DNA from: Estrella lausannensis
GTDB taxonomy: Bacteria; Chlamydiota; Chlamydiia; Chlamydiales; Criblamydiaceae
Assembly (NCBI RefSeq): GCF_900000175.1
Contig: NZ_CWGJ01000006.1
Coordinates: 156,185 to 220,184 of the forward strand
Direction of reading: 5' to 3'
DNA length: 64,000 nt
The notes under the pieces are model-generated. The model saw only the letters and a list, made by a program, of their open reading frames with translations, was not told the origin of the DNA and searched no databases. Made by a program: the position numbers and the translations under genes. Position 1 is the first letter of the stretch. Each line of letters starts with the position of its first letter. Below, one piece after another: positions 43,010 to 52,484 of this stretch.

Positions 43010-44053
43010 ATGTCAGTTGTGCTTAAGCCGTTTGAGTGGATCACTGGATTTGGCAGCGATGTGAAGAAGAGCACGGGAACACTCGATTCTTTCAGCAAAG
43101 TGGTTTCCAATGGATGGAAAGCTATCGAGGTTGGTGCACAGGTTTCCAATCCTGCAATCAAAAATGTCATGAAGCAGTTTGGCGCGTTTTCCGGTTTGGT
43201 TGGCGCTTTGAATATCGTCGACAGAGGATATGAGTGGTTTTCCCCAAAGAAAAGAGAAGATTGGACATGGCAGAAATATGTTAGCCAGAGCGCTTTGACA
43301 GTAAGTCACGGCCTTGAGTTCTCCAGCTTTCTCCATAATGCAGGTGCGATCAACTTAGGTTCTTTCATATCACCGATCGCTCCAGGGGTAGTACCGTTGG
43401 AAGTTGTGAAAAACACTTTCTACATCCCAGCATCGTTCTTTGGGATTTGGCACTCCGCCATCTCGATGGGCAAGCAAGATGCAAAAGTGGCTTCCTTGGA
43501 AGGCAAGGTGCAGAAGTGGACTGACAGAATGCAGTCTGCTGCAGCTGACAAAGATAAGTTTTTGGACGAAGTTGCAAGGGCGAAATTGCAGGTTTTAGGA
43601 GATGAAATCGGCAATATCAAAAGTAGAGCGGATGCTGATGGCAATCTGGATGATGCCGACACGAGATTGGTAGCAAAACTGGAAAACCGCCAAAGAAGAT
43701 GGACTGTTTATGTCGAGCAGCTTGAAAATGGCGAAGAAAGCGCAACGTTGAACGGTGACTGTCAGAAGAAAATCGACGGCTACAACGCAAACGTTGATAT
43801 CGAAAAGCAGAACAGCGGCAAAGTCAAGACGAAAGAGTGGCTTGGCATCGCAAACAACGTAGGTAAGCTTGTGCTTGGTATTTTGGGCCTTGTTGCCTTG
43901 TTCGTAGGTTTTGCGGCCTCCACTGTGTTTGTCGCTTCATTCGCAGCCGGCTGGTTTGCAACCCATACGCTTAACTTGGCGAAGAGCCTTTATGAGGAAA
44001 GAAATAGGCCACAGTCCTATCGTAAACCTCACTTAGATCCAGTCGCCGTCTAA
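43010..44053 (+). CDS. Inc-like protein with C-terminal bilobed hydrophobic domain, 347 aa
   Basis: The N-terminal part (1-60) is soluble; moderately hydrophobic helices lie at about 55-70, 93-125 and 133-152. A charged coiled-coil region spans about 155-275 (KVASLEGKVQKWTDRMQSAA), and a strong hydrophobic hairpin at about 284-318 (VGKLVLGILGLVALFVGFAA, STVFVASFAAGWFA) leaves a short basic tail. This arrangement matches Inc-type proteins, with a charged domain and paired membrane helices. It is second in a two-gene unit at the CT529 locus and is closed by a strong terminator. GAGG precedes the ATG. Confidence 0.65.
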   Translation: MSVVLKPFEWITGFGSDVKKSTGTLDSFSKVVSNGWKAIEVGAQVSNPAIKNVMKQFGAFSGLVGALNIVDRGYEWFSPKKREDWTWQKYVSQSALTVSHGLEFSSFLHNAGAINLGSFISPIAPGVVPLEVVKNTFYIPASFFGIWHSAISMGKQDAKVASLEGKVQKWTDRMQSAAADKDKFLDEVARAKLQVLGDEIGNIKSRADADGNLDDADTRLVAKLENRQRRWTVYVEQLENGEESATLNGDCQKKIDGYNANVDIEKQNSGKVKTKEWLGIANNVGKLVLGILGLVALFVGFAASTVFVASFAAGWFATHTLNLAKSLYEERNRPQSYRKPHLDPVAV

Positions 44054-44078
44054 GGTAAAAGCGCTTCTCTGTGAAGTA

Positions 44079-44116
44079 AAAACCCGTTTCGGATATAGTC
44101 CGGAATGGGTTTTTTT
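44079..44116 (+). terminator. Strong intrinsic terminator
   Basis: AAAACCCGTTTCGGA pairs with TCCGGAATGGGTTTT (15 bp including G-U pairs) around TATAG and is followed by a T run. It ends the Inc-like pair. Confidence 0.92.
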
Positions 44117-44134
44117 ATTTTTAGGGTAATGAAT

Positions 44135-44671
44135 ATGAAAACAGATGTTGATAAAACGCTTCTTTGGAAAAGAGAGTGGACCGCCCTGTCGGTATTTGCT
44201 GCATTCATCATGGCAGTGATCGCTATTTCATATGTCGAAGAGAGGGAAAAATCCGCCTGGCTGCTTGAAACAGATGGAGCGGCAATTAATGTTTATGTAG
44301 AGGGTGCTGTGGACTCTCCGGGGATTCATCGCTTAGCGACGGGTGCAAAGCTGGCAGAGGTGCTGCAAGAGGCTGGAGTAAAGCCCGAAGGCAGGGTGGA
44401 TGGCTGGAACTTGGCAAGGGTAGTCGCAGATGGTGAGCGTATCGTTGTTAAAGAGCGTAAAATGATCTCGATCGTTCTGATTTACCCTGGTGGGAAAAGA
44501 AAAAGCAAGGCGGTGCCCAAAGGAATGAGAGTGGCTGACCTCACCCGACATCTTGCGCTGGAGGAGTATGTAGTGGTCTGGGGCGAAAAAAAAAGAAAGC
44601 AGTTGAGAGAGGGTGATGAGGTCGTGCTTAAGCGGATTGCAATGCAGCAGGAAGTGGAAAAGGAGCTGTAA
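44135..44671 (+). CDS. Membrane-anchored SLBB-domain protein
   Basis: 178 aa. A membrane helix (about 17-35, ALSVFAAFIMAVIAISYVEE) is followed by an SLBB domain: INVYVEGAVDSPGIHRLATG, AEVLQEAGV, WNLARVVADGERIVV. This is the module found before the DNA-binding part of ComEA and in polysaccharide export proteins. A second similar beta-grasp-like stretch follows (ISIVLIYPGGKRKSKAVP...REGDEVVLKR). There is no helix-hairpin-helix DNA-binding domain, so it is not a full ComEA. ATG 44135 with AGGG eight bases upstream is preferred to 44105, which would lie inside the preceding terminator. It needs its own promoter or read-through. Confidence 0.7.
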   Translation: MKTDVDKTLLWKREWTALSVFAAFIMAVIAISYVEEREKSAWLLETDGAAINVYVEGAVDSPGIHRLATGAKLAEVLQEAGVKPEGRVDGWNLARVVADGERIVVKERKMISIVLIYPGGKRKSKAVPKGMRVADLTRHLALEEYVVVWGEKKRKQLREGDEVVLKRIAMQQEVEKEL

Positions 44672-44694
44672 ACTACCGAGAATTTGTTACTAAA

Positions 44695-44842
44695 GTTCAG
44701 TATGGCTGCATTGAGAGCATTGCCCGTTTGAAAGATTGCCGGCCGGCTCGAAATTACAATATTTGGTGACTTGCACTTTTTCGATCGTGAGCAATTTTCC
44801 TTTTCTCGAAACCAAATTTCCGTGGCGCATGCGCTATAGCGC
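44695..44842. repeat. Family A dispersed repeat (long, diverged)
   Basis: Contains TTGAAAGATTGCC, AATATTTGGTGACTTG (identical to 28438-28453) and a right end AAACCAAATTTCCGTGGCGC...GCTATAGCGC that has lost most of the terminal consensus. Confidence 0.6.
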
Positions 44843-45242
44843 GATTTCGTAAATTTCATCCTAGAGTGCTTGTGGCCTAGACTTTAGACTAGTTGAAGCG
44901 CTTTGCTCGTAGGGGACTAGCAACAAGAAACAATGGCTGCGGCTATCGTTGATTATAAATCAAGAAGTTTATGATTTATCAACTTAAGAATTAGCGGATT
45001 AAAAGAGGCGAGTGGATTGTAATGCCTGTCTCGCCGGTAGTCGGCCTGTGGTTTTGCAGGTGGCACAGGTTGAATAGGTTAACAAAGCATCTCTCAAAAA
45101 GTTGTCAGGGATATTCTCTCTGATTTTCTCTTGTGATAAATAACTTAGTCTGTTAAGCTGTACCTTTCGACAAAAAAAATGCTCATTTTTTTGGGCATCT
45201 TCCCTTATGAAACCGCTGGCAAGAGCGTGCTTCGTGCGCAAC

Positions 45243-45271
45243 TTGACACACGGTACAAAGGTAATTTCGAA
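45243..45271 (+). promoter_or_regulatory. Possible promoter of the ribosomal cluster
   Basis: A perfect -35 TTGACA at 45243, but the -10 at 17-bp spacing (TTCGAA) is poor. Its placement 66 bp before rplC is plausible. Confidence 0.35.
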
Positions 45272-45308
45272 AACAAAATCTCACAGATGTGAATATTAGG
45301 GATTTCAT

Positions 45309-45974
45309 ATGACACTCAAATTGATGGGACGAAAGCGTGGAATGGTCCAGCTTTTTGATAAAGACGGCAATGCTGTGCCATGCACTGCAATTGAATTTTC
45401 AAAAAATATCGTCGTCCAAGTGAAGAATGAAGAGACGGATGGATATTCTGCGGTTCAGCTCGGCTATGAAGAAGTCGTAGCTAACGATCCGCGCCGCAAA
45501 GAGGCGAGAACAAAGAAGCCTCTGCGAGGTCATTTTAAAAAACACGGTGTAGAAGCGAGAAAACACCTGAAAGAAACCCGTGTTGAAGACAGTTCTGCCT
45601 ATCAGTCAGGACAAGAAATTGGAGTGGAAGCATTCCAAGGCCTGACTCATGTCGATGTGACAGGCACATCGAAAGGAAAAGGTTTCCAGGGTGTAATGAA
45701 GAAGCATAACTATGCTGGGGGACCTGCATCCCACGGTGCTTCGCAGTTTCACCGTTCAAGGGGATCTCAGGGTATGAGATCTACACCCGGCCGTTGTATA
45801 CCGGGTATAGGTCAAGCGAGCCATATGGGCGATATTCAAGTCACATTGCAGAATCTGAGGATTGTAGAGATCCTTCCTGAAGAGCAAGTTTTGCTCGTCG
45901 AGGGAGCGGTTCCTGGTCCGACTGATGCTCTTGTGTATGTGACGCAAGCCAAGAAGAAAAACAAGGCAGCCTAA
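45309..45974 (+). CDS. rplC: 50S ribosomal protein L3
   Basis: Binds 23S rRNA near the peptidyl-transferase centre; 221 aa. GTSKGKGFQGVMKKHNYAGG and SHGASQFHRSRGSQGMRSTP are diagnostic. It is first in the cluster: S10 is absent, as in Chlamydia, where rpsJ lies elsewhere. Confidence 0.98.
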   Translation: MTLKLMGRKRGMVQLFDKDGNAVPCTAIEFSKNIVVQVKNEETDGYSAVQLGYEEVVANDPRRKEARTKKPLRGHFKKHGVEARKHLKETRVEDSSAYQSGQEIGVEAFQGLTHVDVTGTSKGKGFQGVMKKHNYAGGPASHGASQFHRSRGSQGMRSTPGRCIPGIGQASHMGDIQVTLQNLRIVEILPEEQVLLVEGAVPGPTDALVYVTQAKKKNKAA

Positions 45975-46000
45975 TTCGCAACAGTTGAATGGAGAAAAAC

Positions 46001-46717
46001 GTGTCAACGCTAAAGAAATTTAAGTTGGACGGCCAAGAGGTAGGCACTGTTAACATCAGTCCTCAGCTTGCAGAAGCCGAAGCCAACACGCAGATGATTA
46101 AAGACTACATCGTGGCAATTCGCGAAAACCAGCGCCAGTGGTCCGCAAGCACCAAAGGTCGCTCCGAAGTAGTGCACACAACCAAGAAGCCGTACAAGCA
46201 GAAAGGAACAGGGAACGCGAGACAAGGTTCTTTGGTTTCCCCACAGTTCCGAGGCGGCGGTATCGTGCATGGTCCTAAGCCGAAGTTCGACCAGCACGTC
46301 CGAATTAACAAGAAAGAAAAGAAAGCAGCAATCCGCGCTTTGATCGGTGAAAAAATCAGAAGCGGTAACCTTCATGTTGTAGACAGCTTTAACCTGGATG
46401 CTCCTAAGACAAAAACTGTCGCAGGTTTCCTGGGTAAGATGAACACAACAGGCCGCGTCCTCTTCTTGGGCGAAGGCGAGTGGGCTGAGTTCGAAGCTGA
46501 AAGCGAAAAAATCCGCGTCAGCGTTCGCTGTGAAAAGCACGACAATTTTATCAAGAGCATGAGGAATATCCCAAAAGCTCGTTTTTCTCTTGCGCAAAAT
46601 ATCAGCGGATATGATGTCATCGTCGCAAAAGATCTTTATATGACAGAAGCAGCTTTGAAAGAAATCGAAGCATGGCTCTGTCAAGATGACGAGAAATCAA
46701 GCTCGAAAAAAGGGTAG
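46001..46717 (+). CDS. rplD: 50S ribosomal protein L4
   Basis: Lines the exit tunnel and, in many bacteria, represses the operon. 238 aa from GTG 46001, which has GGAG at ideal spacing; ATG 45989 is an alternative 12 nt upstream. TKKPYKQKGTGNARQGSLVS and PQFRGGGIVHGPKPK are typical of the rRNA-binding loop. Confidence 0.96.
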   Translation: MSTLKKFKLDGQEVGTVNISPQLAEAEANTQMIKDYIVAIRENQRQWSASTKGRSEVVHTTKKPYKQKGTGNARQGSLVSPQFRGGGIVHGPKPKFDQHVRINKKEKKAAIRALIGEKIRSGNLHVVDSFNLDAPKTKTVAGFLGKMNTTGRVLFLGEGEWAEFEAESEKIRVSVRCEKHDNFIKSMRNIPKARFSLAQNISGYDVIVAKDLYMTEAALKEIEAWLCQDDEKSSSKKG

Positions 46718-46729
46718 GGGATTTAAACT

Positions 46730-47071
46730 ATGGCAACGAGAAAAAACGATCCTTTTGCGATTATTAAGCATCTCCATGTAACGGAGAAGTCCAAAGTGCT
46801 GCAAGAACTTAAAAATGCAAGCAGCAATCCGTCCGTAAAAAGGTGCGAGTCACCCAAGTACGTCTTTATTGTAGATAAGACTGCCAACAAGCAAGAGATC
46901 AAGCAAGCGGTAGAAGAGATCTACAAAGAGAAAAATATTAAAGTGATGAAGGTCAACACAATCCAAGTGAAGAGCAAAGCCAGAAGAGTGCGCGGCCGCG
47001 AAGGCATGACAGCGTCATTCAAGAAGGCGGTTGTCACCCTGGATGTGGGCGACAGCATTGAAGTGGTATAA
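46730..47071 (+). CDS. rplW: 50S ribosomal protein L23
   Basis: Exit-site protein that docks trigger factor and SRP; 113 aa. HLHVTEKSKVLQE at the start, YVFIVDKTANKQEIKQAVEE and KVNTIQVKSKARRVRGREG are characteristic. 12 nt after rplD. Confidence 0.96.
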   Translation: MATRKNDPFAIIKHLHVTEKSKVLQELKNASSNPSVKRCESPKYVFIVDKTANKQEIKQAVEEIYKEKNIKVMKVNTIQVKSKARRVRGREGMTASFKKAVVTLDVGDSIEVV

Positions 47072-47093
47072 CTGCTGAAGTAAGGAAAAACGT

Positions 47094-47936
47094 ATGTTGA
47101 AGAAATTTCGACCCATTACCCCTGGTACAAGGCAGTTAGTATTGCCACAAAACGAGACTCTCACCAAAAAACCAGGCAGAAGAGTCACTGTCGATCCGTG
47201 CAAGAGCTTGTTGGTTCCTAAAACGCGCACCAACGGACGAAACAATCATGGCCACATCACCTGCCGTCACAAGGGCGGAGGCCATAAGAGAAAATATAGA
47301 ATTATCGACTTCGCAAGGACAAAAGAAAATATCCCTGCAAAAGTTGCTTCCATCGAATACGATCCAAACAGATCGAGCTATATCGCGCTTCTCCACTATG
47401 TTGATGGCGAAAAGAGATATATCATCGCTCCAGAAGGTCTTAAAGTTGGCGATACAGTTCAGACGAGCAGCGAGCCTCCATTTGCGGTAGGTATCTGCAT
47501 GCGCCTGAAAGATATGCCACTGGGTTCGATCATCCATAACATCGAGATGCGTCCAGAGCAAGGCGCCAGATTGGTCAGATCCGCAGGTCTCTCAGCCCAG
47601 TTGATGGCGAGAAGCGGCGGCTACGCAACGATCAGGATGCCCTCCGGTGAAGTCCGTCTCATCAACGAAGAGTGCAGAGCGACGTTTGGACAGGTTTCCA
47701 ATTCCGAGCATAATCTCCGCGTTGAAGGTAAAGCGGGACGTATGCGCTGGAAAGGTGTCCGTCCGACAGTTCGTGGTACAGTCATGAACCCGGTCGATCA
47801 CCCGCACGGCGGCGGCGAAGGTAAGAGCAAGGGTAACCATCCGCAGACTCCCTGGTCTCAGTACACGAGAGGATTCAAGACAAGATCCCTCAAGAAGTCA
47901 AGCAAACTTATCATTAAAGATCGAAGGAAGAAGTAA
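47094..47936 (+). CDS. rplB: 50S ribosomal protein L2
   Basis: Core 23S rRNA-binding protein needed for subunit joining; 280 aa. [13 protein letters not shown] in the first half and [18 protein letters not shown] (with the conserved His) near the end identify it. 2 nt precede rpsS. Confidence 0.98.
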   Translation: MLKKFRPITPGTRQLVLPQNETLTKKPGRRVTVDPCKSLLVPKTRTNGRNNHGHITCRHKGGGHKRKYRIIDFARTKENIPAKVASIEYDPNRSSYIALLHYVDGEKRYIIAPEGLKVGDTVQTSSEPPFAVGICMRLKDMPLGSIIHNIEMRPEQGARLVRSAGLSAQLMARSGGYATIRMPSGEVRLINEECRATFGQVSNSEHNLRVEGKAGRMRWKGVRPTVRGTVMNPVDHPHGGGEGKSKGNHPQTPWSQYTRGFKTRSLKKSSKLIIKDRRKK

Positions 47937-47938
47937 CG

Positions 47939-48229
47939 ATGGGAAGATCGCTAAAGAAAGGTCCCTTTGTTGACCATCACCTGCTCAAGAAAGTGGAAGT
48001 AATGAACGAAAAGGGTGACAAAAAGCCCATTAAGACGTGGTCCAGAAGATCGATGATCATTCCCGAAATGATTGGACATACGTTCGATGTGCACAACGGT
48101 AAAAAATTCATTACCGTTTACGTGACAGACAACATGGTCGGTCACAGGCTCGGTGAATTTTCACCTACCCGAATTTTTAAAGGGCACCCAATTAAGAAGC
48201 AAGAGGGCGCCTCCTCTTCAGCTAAATAG
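47939..48229 (+). CDS. rpsS: 30S ribosomal protein S19
   Basis: Head protein of the 30S subunit contacting S13; 96 aa. [20 protein letters not shown] and [15 protein letters not shown] are typical. Confidence 0.98.
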   Translation: MGRSLKKGPFVDHHLLKKVEVMNEKGDKKPIKTWSRRSMIIPEMIGHTFDVHNGKKFITVYVTDNMVGHRLGEFSPTRIFKGHPIKKQEGASSSAK

Positions 48230-48239
48230 GCGGTAAATC

Positions 48240-48575
48240 ATGACTTCTGCAAAAGCAATAACAAAATACGTAAGAATTAGCCCAAGAAAAATCAGGTTAG
48301 CTGCCGGGCTGATCAGGAACCTTCCGGTTGAAGAGGCTTCTTTTCAGCTGCAAGTTGCAAACAGCAAAGGCGGCAAGCTGCTTAAAAAAACTTTGGATAG
48401 CGCCGTGGCGAATGCTGAAACACAGCATGACTTGAAGCGCGAAGAAATGAAAGTGATTGAAGTGCGTGTTGATGAAGGCCCTCGTATTAAGAGAGCAAGA
48501 CCGCGCAGCCGTGGCTCCCGTCACCCCATCCAAAAGAAAACAAGCCACCTGACCGTTGTCGTAGGAAAAGAATAA
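48240..48575 (+). CDS. rplV: 50S ribosomal protein L22
   Basis: Exit-tunnel protein, 111 aa. [19 protein letters not shown] and [19 protein letters not shown] (tunnel hairpin and tail) identify it. Confidence 0.97.
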   Translation: MTSAKAITKYVRISPRKIRLAAGLIRNLPVEEASFQLQVANSKGGKLLKKTLDSAVANAETQHDLKREEMKVIEVRVDEGPRIKRARPRSRGSRHPIQKKTSHLTVVVGKE

Positions 48576-48585
48576 GGAGAACGCA

Positions 48586-49233
48586 GTGGGACAAAAAGTC
48601 AATCCGATCGGTTTACGCTTAATCCGAAACAAAAATTGGCGCTCAAAGTGGTTTGCTAACAAGCAAGAGTTCGGTGCTCTTCTGATAGAAGACCATAAAC
48701 TGCGCGAATACCTGAAGAAAAAACCTGCTTGTCAGGGTGCTTCTAACATCGTCATCAAAAGAATGAGCGGTAAGATCGAAGTTACGATCTGCACGGCAAG
48801 ACCTGGTCTTGTCATTGGCAAAAAAGGTTCAGAAATTGACATTCTGAAAGCTGAACTCTCCAAGCTGACTGGAAAGGAAGTTTGGGTTGAAGTTGAAGAA
48901 ATCAAGAGACCTGACCTCGATGCGAAGATCGTTGCAGACGGTATCGCGAAGCAGCTCGAAAGAAGGATCCCCTTCCGAAGAGCGATGAAGAAAGCAATCC
49001 AGCAGTCGAGAGACGCAGGCGCATTGGGAATTAAAGTCCAGTGTTCCGGACGACTTGGAGGCGCTGAGATCGCTAGAACTGAGTGGTACAAAGAGGGAAG
49101 CATTCCTCTCCACACACTAAGAGCCGATATCGATTTTGCAAGAGGAAGAGCTGAAACGACATACGGAAGCATCGGTGTCAAAGTTTGGATCAACCGAGGC
49201 GAAGACGACCGTATCAAGAAGGAGGTTGCATAG
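48586..49233 (+). CDS. rpsC: 30S ribosomal protein S3
   Basis: mRNA-entry protein with a KH domain; 215 aa, starting at GTG 48586 behind [26 protein letters not shown], the KH loop [13 protein letters not shown], and [17 protein letters not shown] are diagnostic. Confidence 0.97.
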   Translation: MGQKVNPIGLRLIRNKNWRSKWFANKQEFGALLIEDHKLREYLKKKPACQGASNIVIKRMSGKIEVTICTARPGLVIGKKGSEIDILKAELSKLTGKEVWVEVEEIKRPDLDAKIVADGIAKQLERRIPFRRAMKKAIQQSRDAGALGIKVQCSGRLGGAEIARTEWYKEGSIPLHTLRADIDFARGRAETTYGSIGVKVWINRGEDDRIKKEVA

Positions 49234-49235
49234 CC

Positions 49236-49655
49236 ATGGTGATGATGCCAAAAAAAACTAAGCACCGCAAGGCGCAGAAAGGCCAAAGAAGAGGTCTTAG
49301 CAAAGGCGGTAATTTTATCGAATTCGGCGAATTCGGCATCCAGGCACTCGACAGAGGCTGGCTGACAGGTCAGCAAATCGAGGCTTGCAGGGTAGCTATC
49401 AACAGACACTTCCAGCGTAAAGGGAAGGTCTGGATCAGAGTATTCCCTGACAAACCTGTTTCCAAAAAACCTGCTGAAGTCAGGATGGGAAAAGGTAAAG
49501 GTAACGTCGACCATTGGGTAGCCGTTATCAGGCCCGGAAGAGTCCTGTTTGAAGTCGCGAACGTTCCTAAGGAAGAAGCGCAAGACGCTCTCCGCAGAGC
49601 CGCTGCCAAGCTGGGAATCAAGACGCGCTTTGTAGAACGAGTAGAAGTAGTTTAA
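49236..49655 (+). CDS. rplP: 50S ribosomal protein L16
   Basis: A-site-proximal protein, 139 aa. ATG 49236 ([12 protein letters not shown]) follows AAGGAGG; the frame is open further up inside rpsC, and ATG 49242 is another possible start. [18 protein letters not shown] and [15 protein letters not shown] are characteristic. Confidence 0.96.
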   Translation: MVMMPKKTKHRKAQKGQRRGLSKGGNFIEFGEFGIQALDRGWLTGQQIEACRVAINRHFQRKGKVWIRVFPDKPVSKKPAEVRMGKGKGNVDHWVAVIRPGRVLFEVANVPKEEAQDALRRAAAKLGIKTRFVERVEVV

Positions 49656-49664
49656 GAGGTTGAA

Positions 49665-49868
49665 ATGTTAAAAGCTAAAGATCTCAGAGATAAGTCGCTT
49701 GATGAGCTGAAAGCCGATGTGATCGATATGAGAAAAGAACTCTTTGCATGGGTTAACGATGCAAAGCAATCGAAAAAAATTGATCAGCCAAGCTTTGCGA
49801 AAAATAAACGCAGAGAGATAGCAAGAGTCCTTACGGTGATCCGTGAAAAGGAACTCGAAATTAGGTAA
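49665..49868 (+). CDS. rpmC: 50S ribosomal protein L29
   Basis: 67-aa two-helix protein near the tunnel exit. [20 protein letters not shown] and [15 protein letters not shown] fit the family. Confidence 0.95.
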   Translation: MLKAKDLRDKSLDELKADVIDMRKELFAWVNDAKQSKKIDQPSFAKNKRREIARVLTVIREKELEIR

Positions 49869-49884
49869 GGTGAAAGAGGTCATC

Positions 49885-50133
49885 ATGGATTCTACTCGGG
49901 ATAATAAAAGAAAAGTTAAACAAGGGATCGTCATCTCTAACAAGATGCAAAAGACGGTCGTGGTATCGGTTGAGAGGGTAACGCGCCATCCTCGTTATGA
50001 GAAAGTAATTACGCTCAGAAAGAAGTATTACGCTCATCATGAAGGCAGCCCCCTTGAGATCGGCCAGAAAGTGACAATACAAGAAACGCGCCCCCTGTCA
50101 AAGCTAAAGCGCTGGCGAGTAGTGGCTGAATAG
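49885..50133 (+). CDS. rpsQ: 30S ribosomal protein S17
   Basis: Primary 16S-binding OB-fold protein, 82 aa. ATG 49885 with AAGAGG ahead gives normal length; the frame extends upstream into rpm[21 protein letters not shown] and [15 protein letters not shown] are typical. Confidence 0.96.
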   Translation: MDSTRDNKRKVKQGIVISNKMQKTVVVSVERVTRHPRYEKVITLRKKYYAHHEGSPLEIGQKVTIQETRPLSKLKRWRVVAE

Positions 50134-50186
50134 CCCTGACAACTCTTTGACAAGACGCTAAAAGAAAATGATCGGAGTTTAAAGAT

Positions 50187-50555
50187 ATGATTCAACAAGA
50201 ATCGATACTCGAAGTCGCCGACAACACGGGTGCAAAGCGTGTGAAGTGCTTCAAAGTATTAGGCGGCTCGAAGAGACGCTACGCTCAAGTAGGCGATGTG
50301 ATTGTCTGTTCCGTAAAGGCAGCAACACCAGACGGGAGCGTAAAAAAAGGCGAAGTCGTGAAATGCGTAATCATTAGAACGACAACATACATCAAGCGTA
50401 AAGACGGATCAAAAATCAGATTTGATTCCAACAGCTGCGTATTGATTGACGATAAACAAAACCCGCGTGGTACGCGTATTTTTGGACCTGTCGCTAGGGA
50501 AGTTAAGGACAAGGGCTATCTAAAAATTGCGTCTTTGGCGCCGGAGGTTATCTAA
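50187..50555 (+). CDS. rplN: 50S ribosomal protein L14
   Basis: Intersubunit bridge protein, 122 aa. [20 protein letters not shown] and [19 protein letters not shown] identify it. Its stop codon is directly followed by the ATG of rplX. Confidence 0.98.
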   Translation: MIQQESILEVADNTGAKRVKCFKVLGGSKRRYAQVGDVIVCSVKAATPDGSVKKGEVVKCVIIRTTTYIKRKDGSKIRFDSNSCVLIDDKQNPRGTRIFGPVAREVKDKGYLKIASLAPEVI

Positions 50556-50912
50556 ATGAAAGCTGCAGAAACGACACGAACAAAAAAAATCCGCGTAGGT
50601 GATTTGGTTGTAGCTATCGCTGGCAACAACAAAGGCCAAACGGGAAAAGTTCTGAAAGTATTAGGGGACAAAGCGATCGTCCAGGGCTTCAACATTAAAA
50701 AGAAGCATGTAAGAAAATCGCAACAAAATCCCCAGGGAAAAATTTTAGAATTGGAAAAGCCGGTGCATCTTTCCAATCTTCAAGTCTCTGACGAAGAAGG
50801 AAAGCCGCTGAAGCTGAAAGCACGATTGAACGATAATACCGACAAAGAATTAGTATATCGCGATGGCAAAGATGTAAAAGTCTATCGTTCAGTTAAAAAA
50901 CACAACATTTAA
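50556..50912 (+). CDS. rplX: 50S ribosomal protein L24
   Basis: Assembly-initiator protein with a KOW motif (VGDLVVAIAGNNKGQTGKVL); 118 aa. It begins immediately after the rplN stop, so translation is coupled. Confidence 0.96.
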   Translation: MKAAETTRTKKIRVGDLVVAIAGNNKGQTGKVLKVLGDKAIVQGFNIKKKHVRKSQQNPQGKILELEKPVHLSNLQVSDEEGKPLKLKARLNDNTDKELVYRDGKDVKVYRSVKKHNI

Positions 50913-50924
50913 ACGAGATAAAAG

Positions 50925-51482
50925 ATGTCGCGTCTAAAGAAAAGATATGAAAGTCAAATAAAAAGCGCGCTGAACGAAAAGTATCAGTACGCTAATCCGA
51001 TGATGATCCCCAAGATGGACAAGGTCGTCATCAGCATGGGTATCGCCGAGGCGTCCAAGGACAAGAATGCGGTGCAAGACTGTCTTAATGAAATGACGAT
51101 GATTTCCGGGCAGAAGCCCATTTTGATCAAATCGACTAAATCGATCTCCAACTTCAAGTTGAGAGAAGGACAGCCGATTGGTATCAAAGTGACGCTGCGT
51201 GGAAAGCGTCTTTATGATTTCATGGACAGGTTTTTCAACGTTGTTTGCCCCCGTATTAAAGACTTTAGGGGCTTTAACCCGAAGGGCGACGGCAAAGGCA
51301 ACTATTCGCTGGGTATTGATGACCAGCAGATCTTTCCTGAAGTCGACTTAGACGAAGTGAAGAGAACACAAGGGATGAACATCACCTTTGTTACCACTGC
51401 CAAAACCGATGATGAATGCATCGAGTTGTTGAGATGGCTTGGTCTTCCATTTAAAAACTTGCCCGTCGTAGTACCAGCATAA
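50925..51482 (+). CDS. rplE: 50S ribosomal protein L5
   Basis: 5S rRNA-binding protein, 185 aa. [20 protein letters not shown] and [19 protein letters not shown] are diagnostic. rpsN (S14), usual next in other bacteria, is absent here, as in Chlamydia. Confidence 0.97.
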   Translation: MSRLKKRYESQIKSALNEKYQYANPMMIPKMDKVVISMGIAEASKDKNAVQDCLNEMTMISGQKPILIKSTKSISNFKLREGQPIGIKVTLRGKRLYDFMDRFFNVVCPRIKDFRGFNPKGDGKGNYSLGIDDQQIFPEVDLDEVKRTQGMNITFVTTAKTDDECIELLRWLGLPFKNLPVVVPA

Positions 51483-51501
51483 GATATAAGGAGAGAGTCT
51501 C

Positions 51502-51903
51502 ATGGCATTAAGCGATCCAATAGCTGATTTTCTGACAAGAGTTAGAAACGGTAGTACAGCAGAAAGACGCTATGTTGACGTAAGCTGGAGCAAAATGAAC
51601 GAAAACCTTTGTGAGATCTTCAAAGCCCAAGGGTTCATTGACAACTTCATCGTACGTAAAGAAAGCGAAACACGCGGTACAATTAGAGTATTCCTGAAAT
51701 ATTCCGAACAGAGAAAACCTGTTATTAAAGGACTGGAAAGAATTTCCAAACCCGGTCTCAGGAAATACGTCAAGTCCGACGAAATCCCCAACTTCTATGG
51801 CGGATACGGACTGGCAATCGTATCGACTTCCCAAGGCGTAATGCCCGGTTTGGAAGCGAAACAGCGCCGCATTGGCGGTGAACTATTGTGCAAGATTTGG
51901 TAA
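51502..51903 (+). CDS. rpsH: 30S ribosomal protein S8
   Basis: Central-domain 16S rRNA-binding protein, 133 aa. SDPIADFLTRVRNGSTAERR at the start and the C-terminal VSTSQGVMPGLEAKQRRIGG are typical. Confidence 0.97.
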   Translation: MALSDPIADFLTRVRNGSTAERRYVDVSWSKMNENLCEIFKAQGFIDNFIVRKESETRGTIRVFLKYSEQRKPVIKGLERISKPGLRKYVKSDEIPNFYGGYGLAIVSTSQGVMPGLEAKQRRIGGELLCKIW

Positions 51904-51920
51904 TTGAGGGGAGAAGCGCA

Positions 51921-52460
51921 ATGTCGAGAAAAGGTAAACAGCCAATCGCTCTGCCGAAAGGCGTTGAAATTAAGATCAGCCCCGCTGAGTTTTCTGCAAA
52001 AGGTCCTAAAGGGACTTTGAAGAAAGATGTACCTGAGTACATCAAAATCAAGCAAGAAGGCACCGAACTGCACGTAGAAGCAGATGAAAACATGACAGAA
52101 CAGTCAGCTCACCACGGCCTGTGGAGAGCCATCATCAACAACATGGTGCATGGCGTATCTCAAGGCTTCGAGAGAAAGCTGGAAATGGTCGGCGTCGGTT
52201 ACAGAGCTGCTCTGAAAGGTAAGATGATCGACATCCAGGTCGGCAACTCCCACCCAACTGTCCTACCTATACCGGAAGGAATCACTGTGACTGTCGAAAA
52301 GAACACAATGATTACCATCACAGGTGCGGACAAACAAAAAGTGGGTCAGTTCGCTGCGGACATCAGGTCGAAGAAGCCACCTGAACCATATCAGGGCAAG
52401 GGAATTAAATATTCAGACGAATACGTCAGAAGAAAGCAAGGTAAGGCTTCTGGCAAGTAA
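51921..52460 (+). CDS. rplF: 50S ribosomal protein L6
   Basis: Factor-binding-site protein, 179 aa from ATG 51921 behind GAGGGGAG; the frame is open upstream into rpsH. FERKLEMVGVGYRAALKGK and EPYQGKGIKYSDEYVRRKQG are characteristic. Confidence 0.97.
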   Translation: MSRKGKQPIALPKGVEIKISPAEFSAKGPKGTLKKDVPEYIKIKQEGTELHVEADENMTEQSAHHGLWRAIINNMVHGVSQGFERKLEMVGVGYRAALKGKMIDIQVGNSHPTVLPIPEGITVTVEKNTMITITGADKQKVGQFAADIRSKKPPEPYQGKGIKYSDEYVRRKQGKASGK

Positions 52461-52484
52461 AAAGGATACAACTAGGCAACCCCT

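Larger units (their letters stand above)
44672..45308. other. Gap ahead of the ribosomal cluster
   Basis: About 640 bp; a long family A repeat occupies 44695-44842. An imperfect A/T stem (GTTGATTATAAATCA...TGATTTATCAAC) is at about 44949-44981. No gene is supported; an 80-aa reverse ORF near 45000-45241 has no ribosome binding site. Confidence 0.5.

Noticed and set aside
44135..44671. Calling the SLBB protein ComEA
   Set aside because: The helix-hairpin-helix DNA-binding part is missing.
44999..45241. 80-codon reverse ORF upstream of rplC
   Set aside because: No ribosome binding site, unusual composition, lies in a repeat-bearing gap.
46010..46684. 224-codon reverse frame opposite rplD
   Set aside because: Antisense shadow of L4 with no motif.
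48732..49583. A 283-codon open frame on the reverse strand across rpsC and rplP
   Set aside because: It lies wholly opposite two certain ribosomal genes and has no family motif; codon bias of the sense strand explains it.
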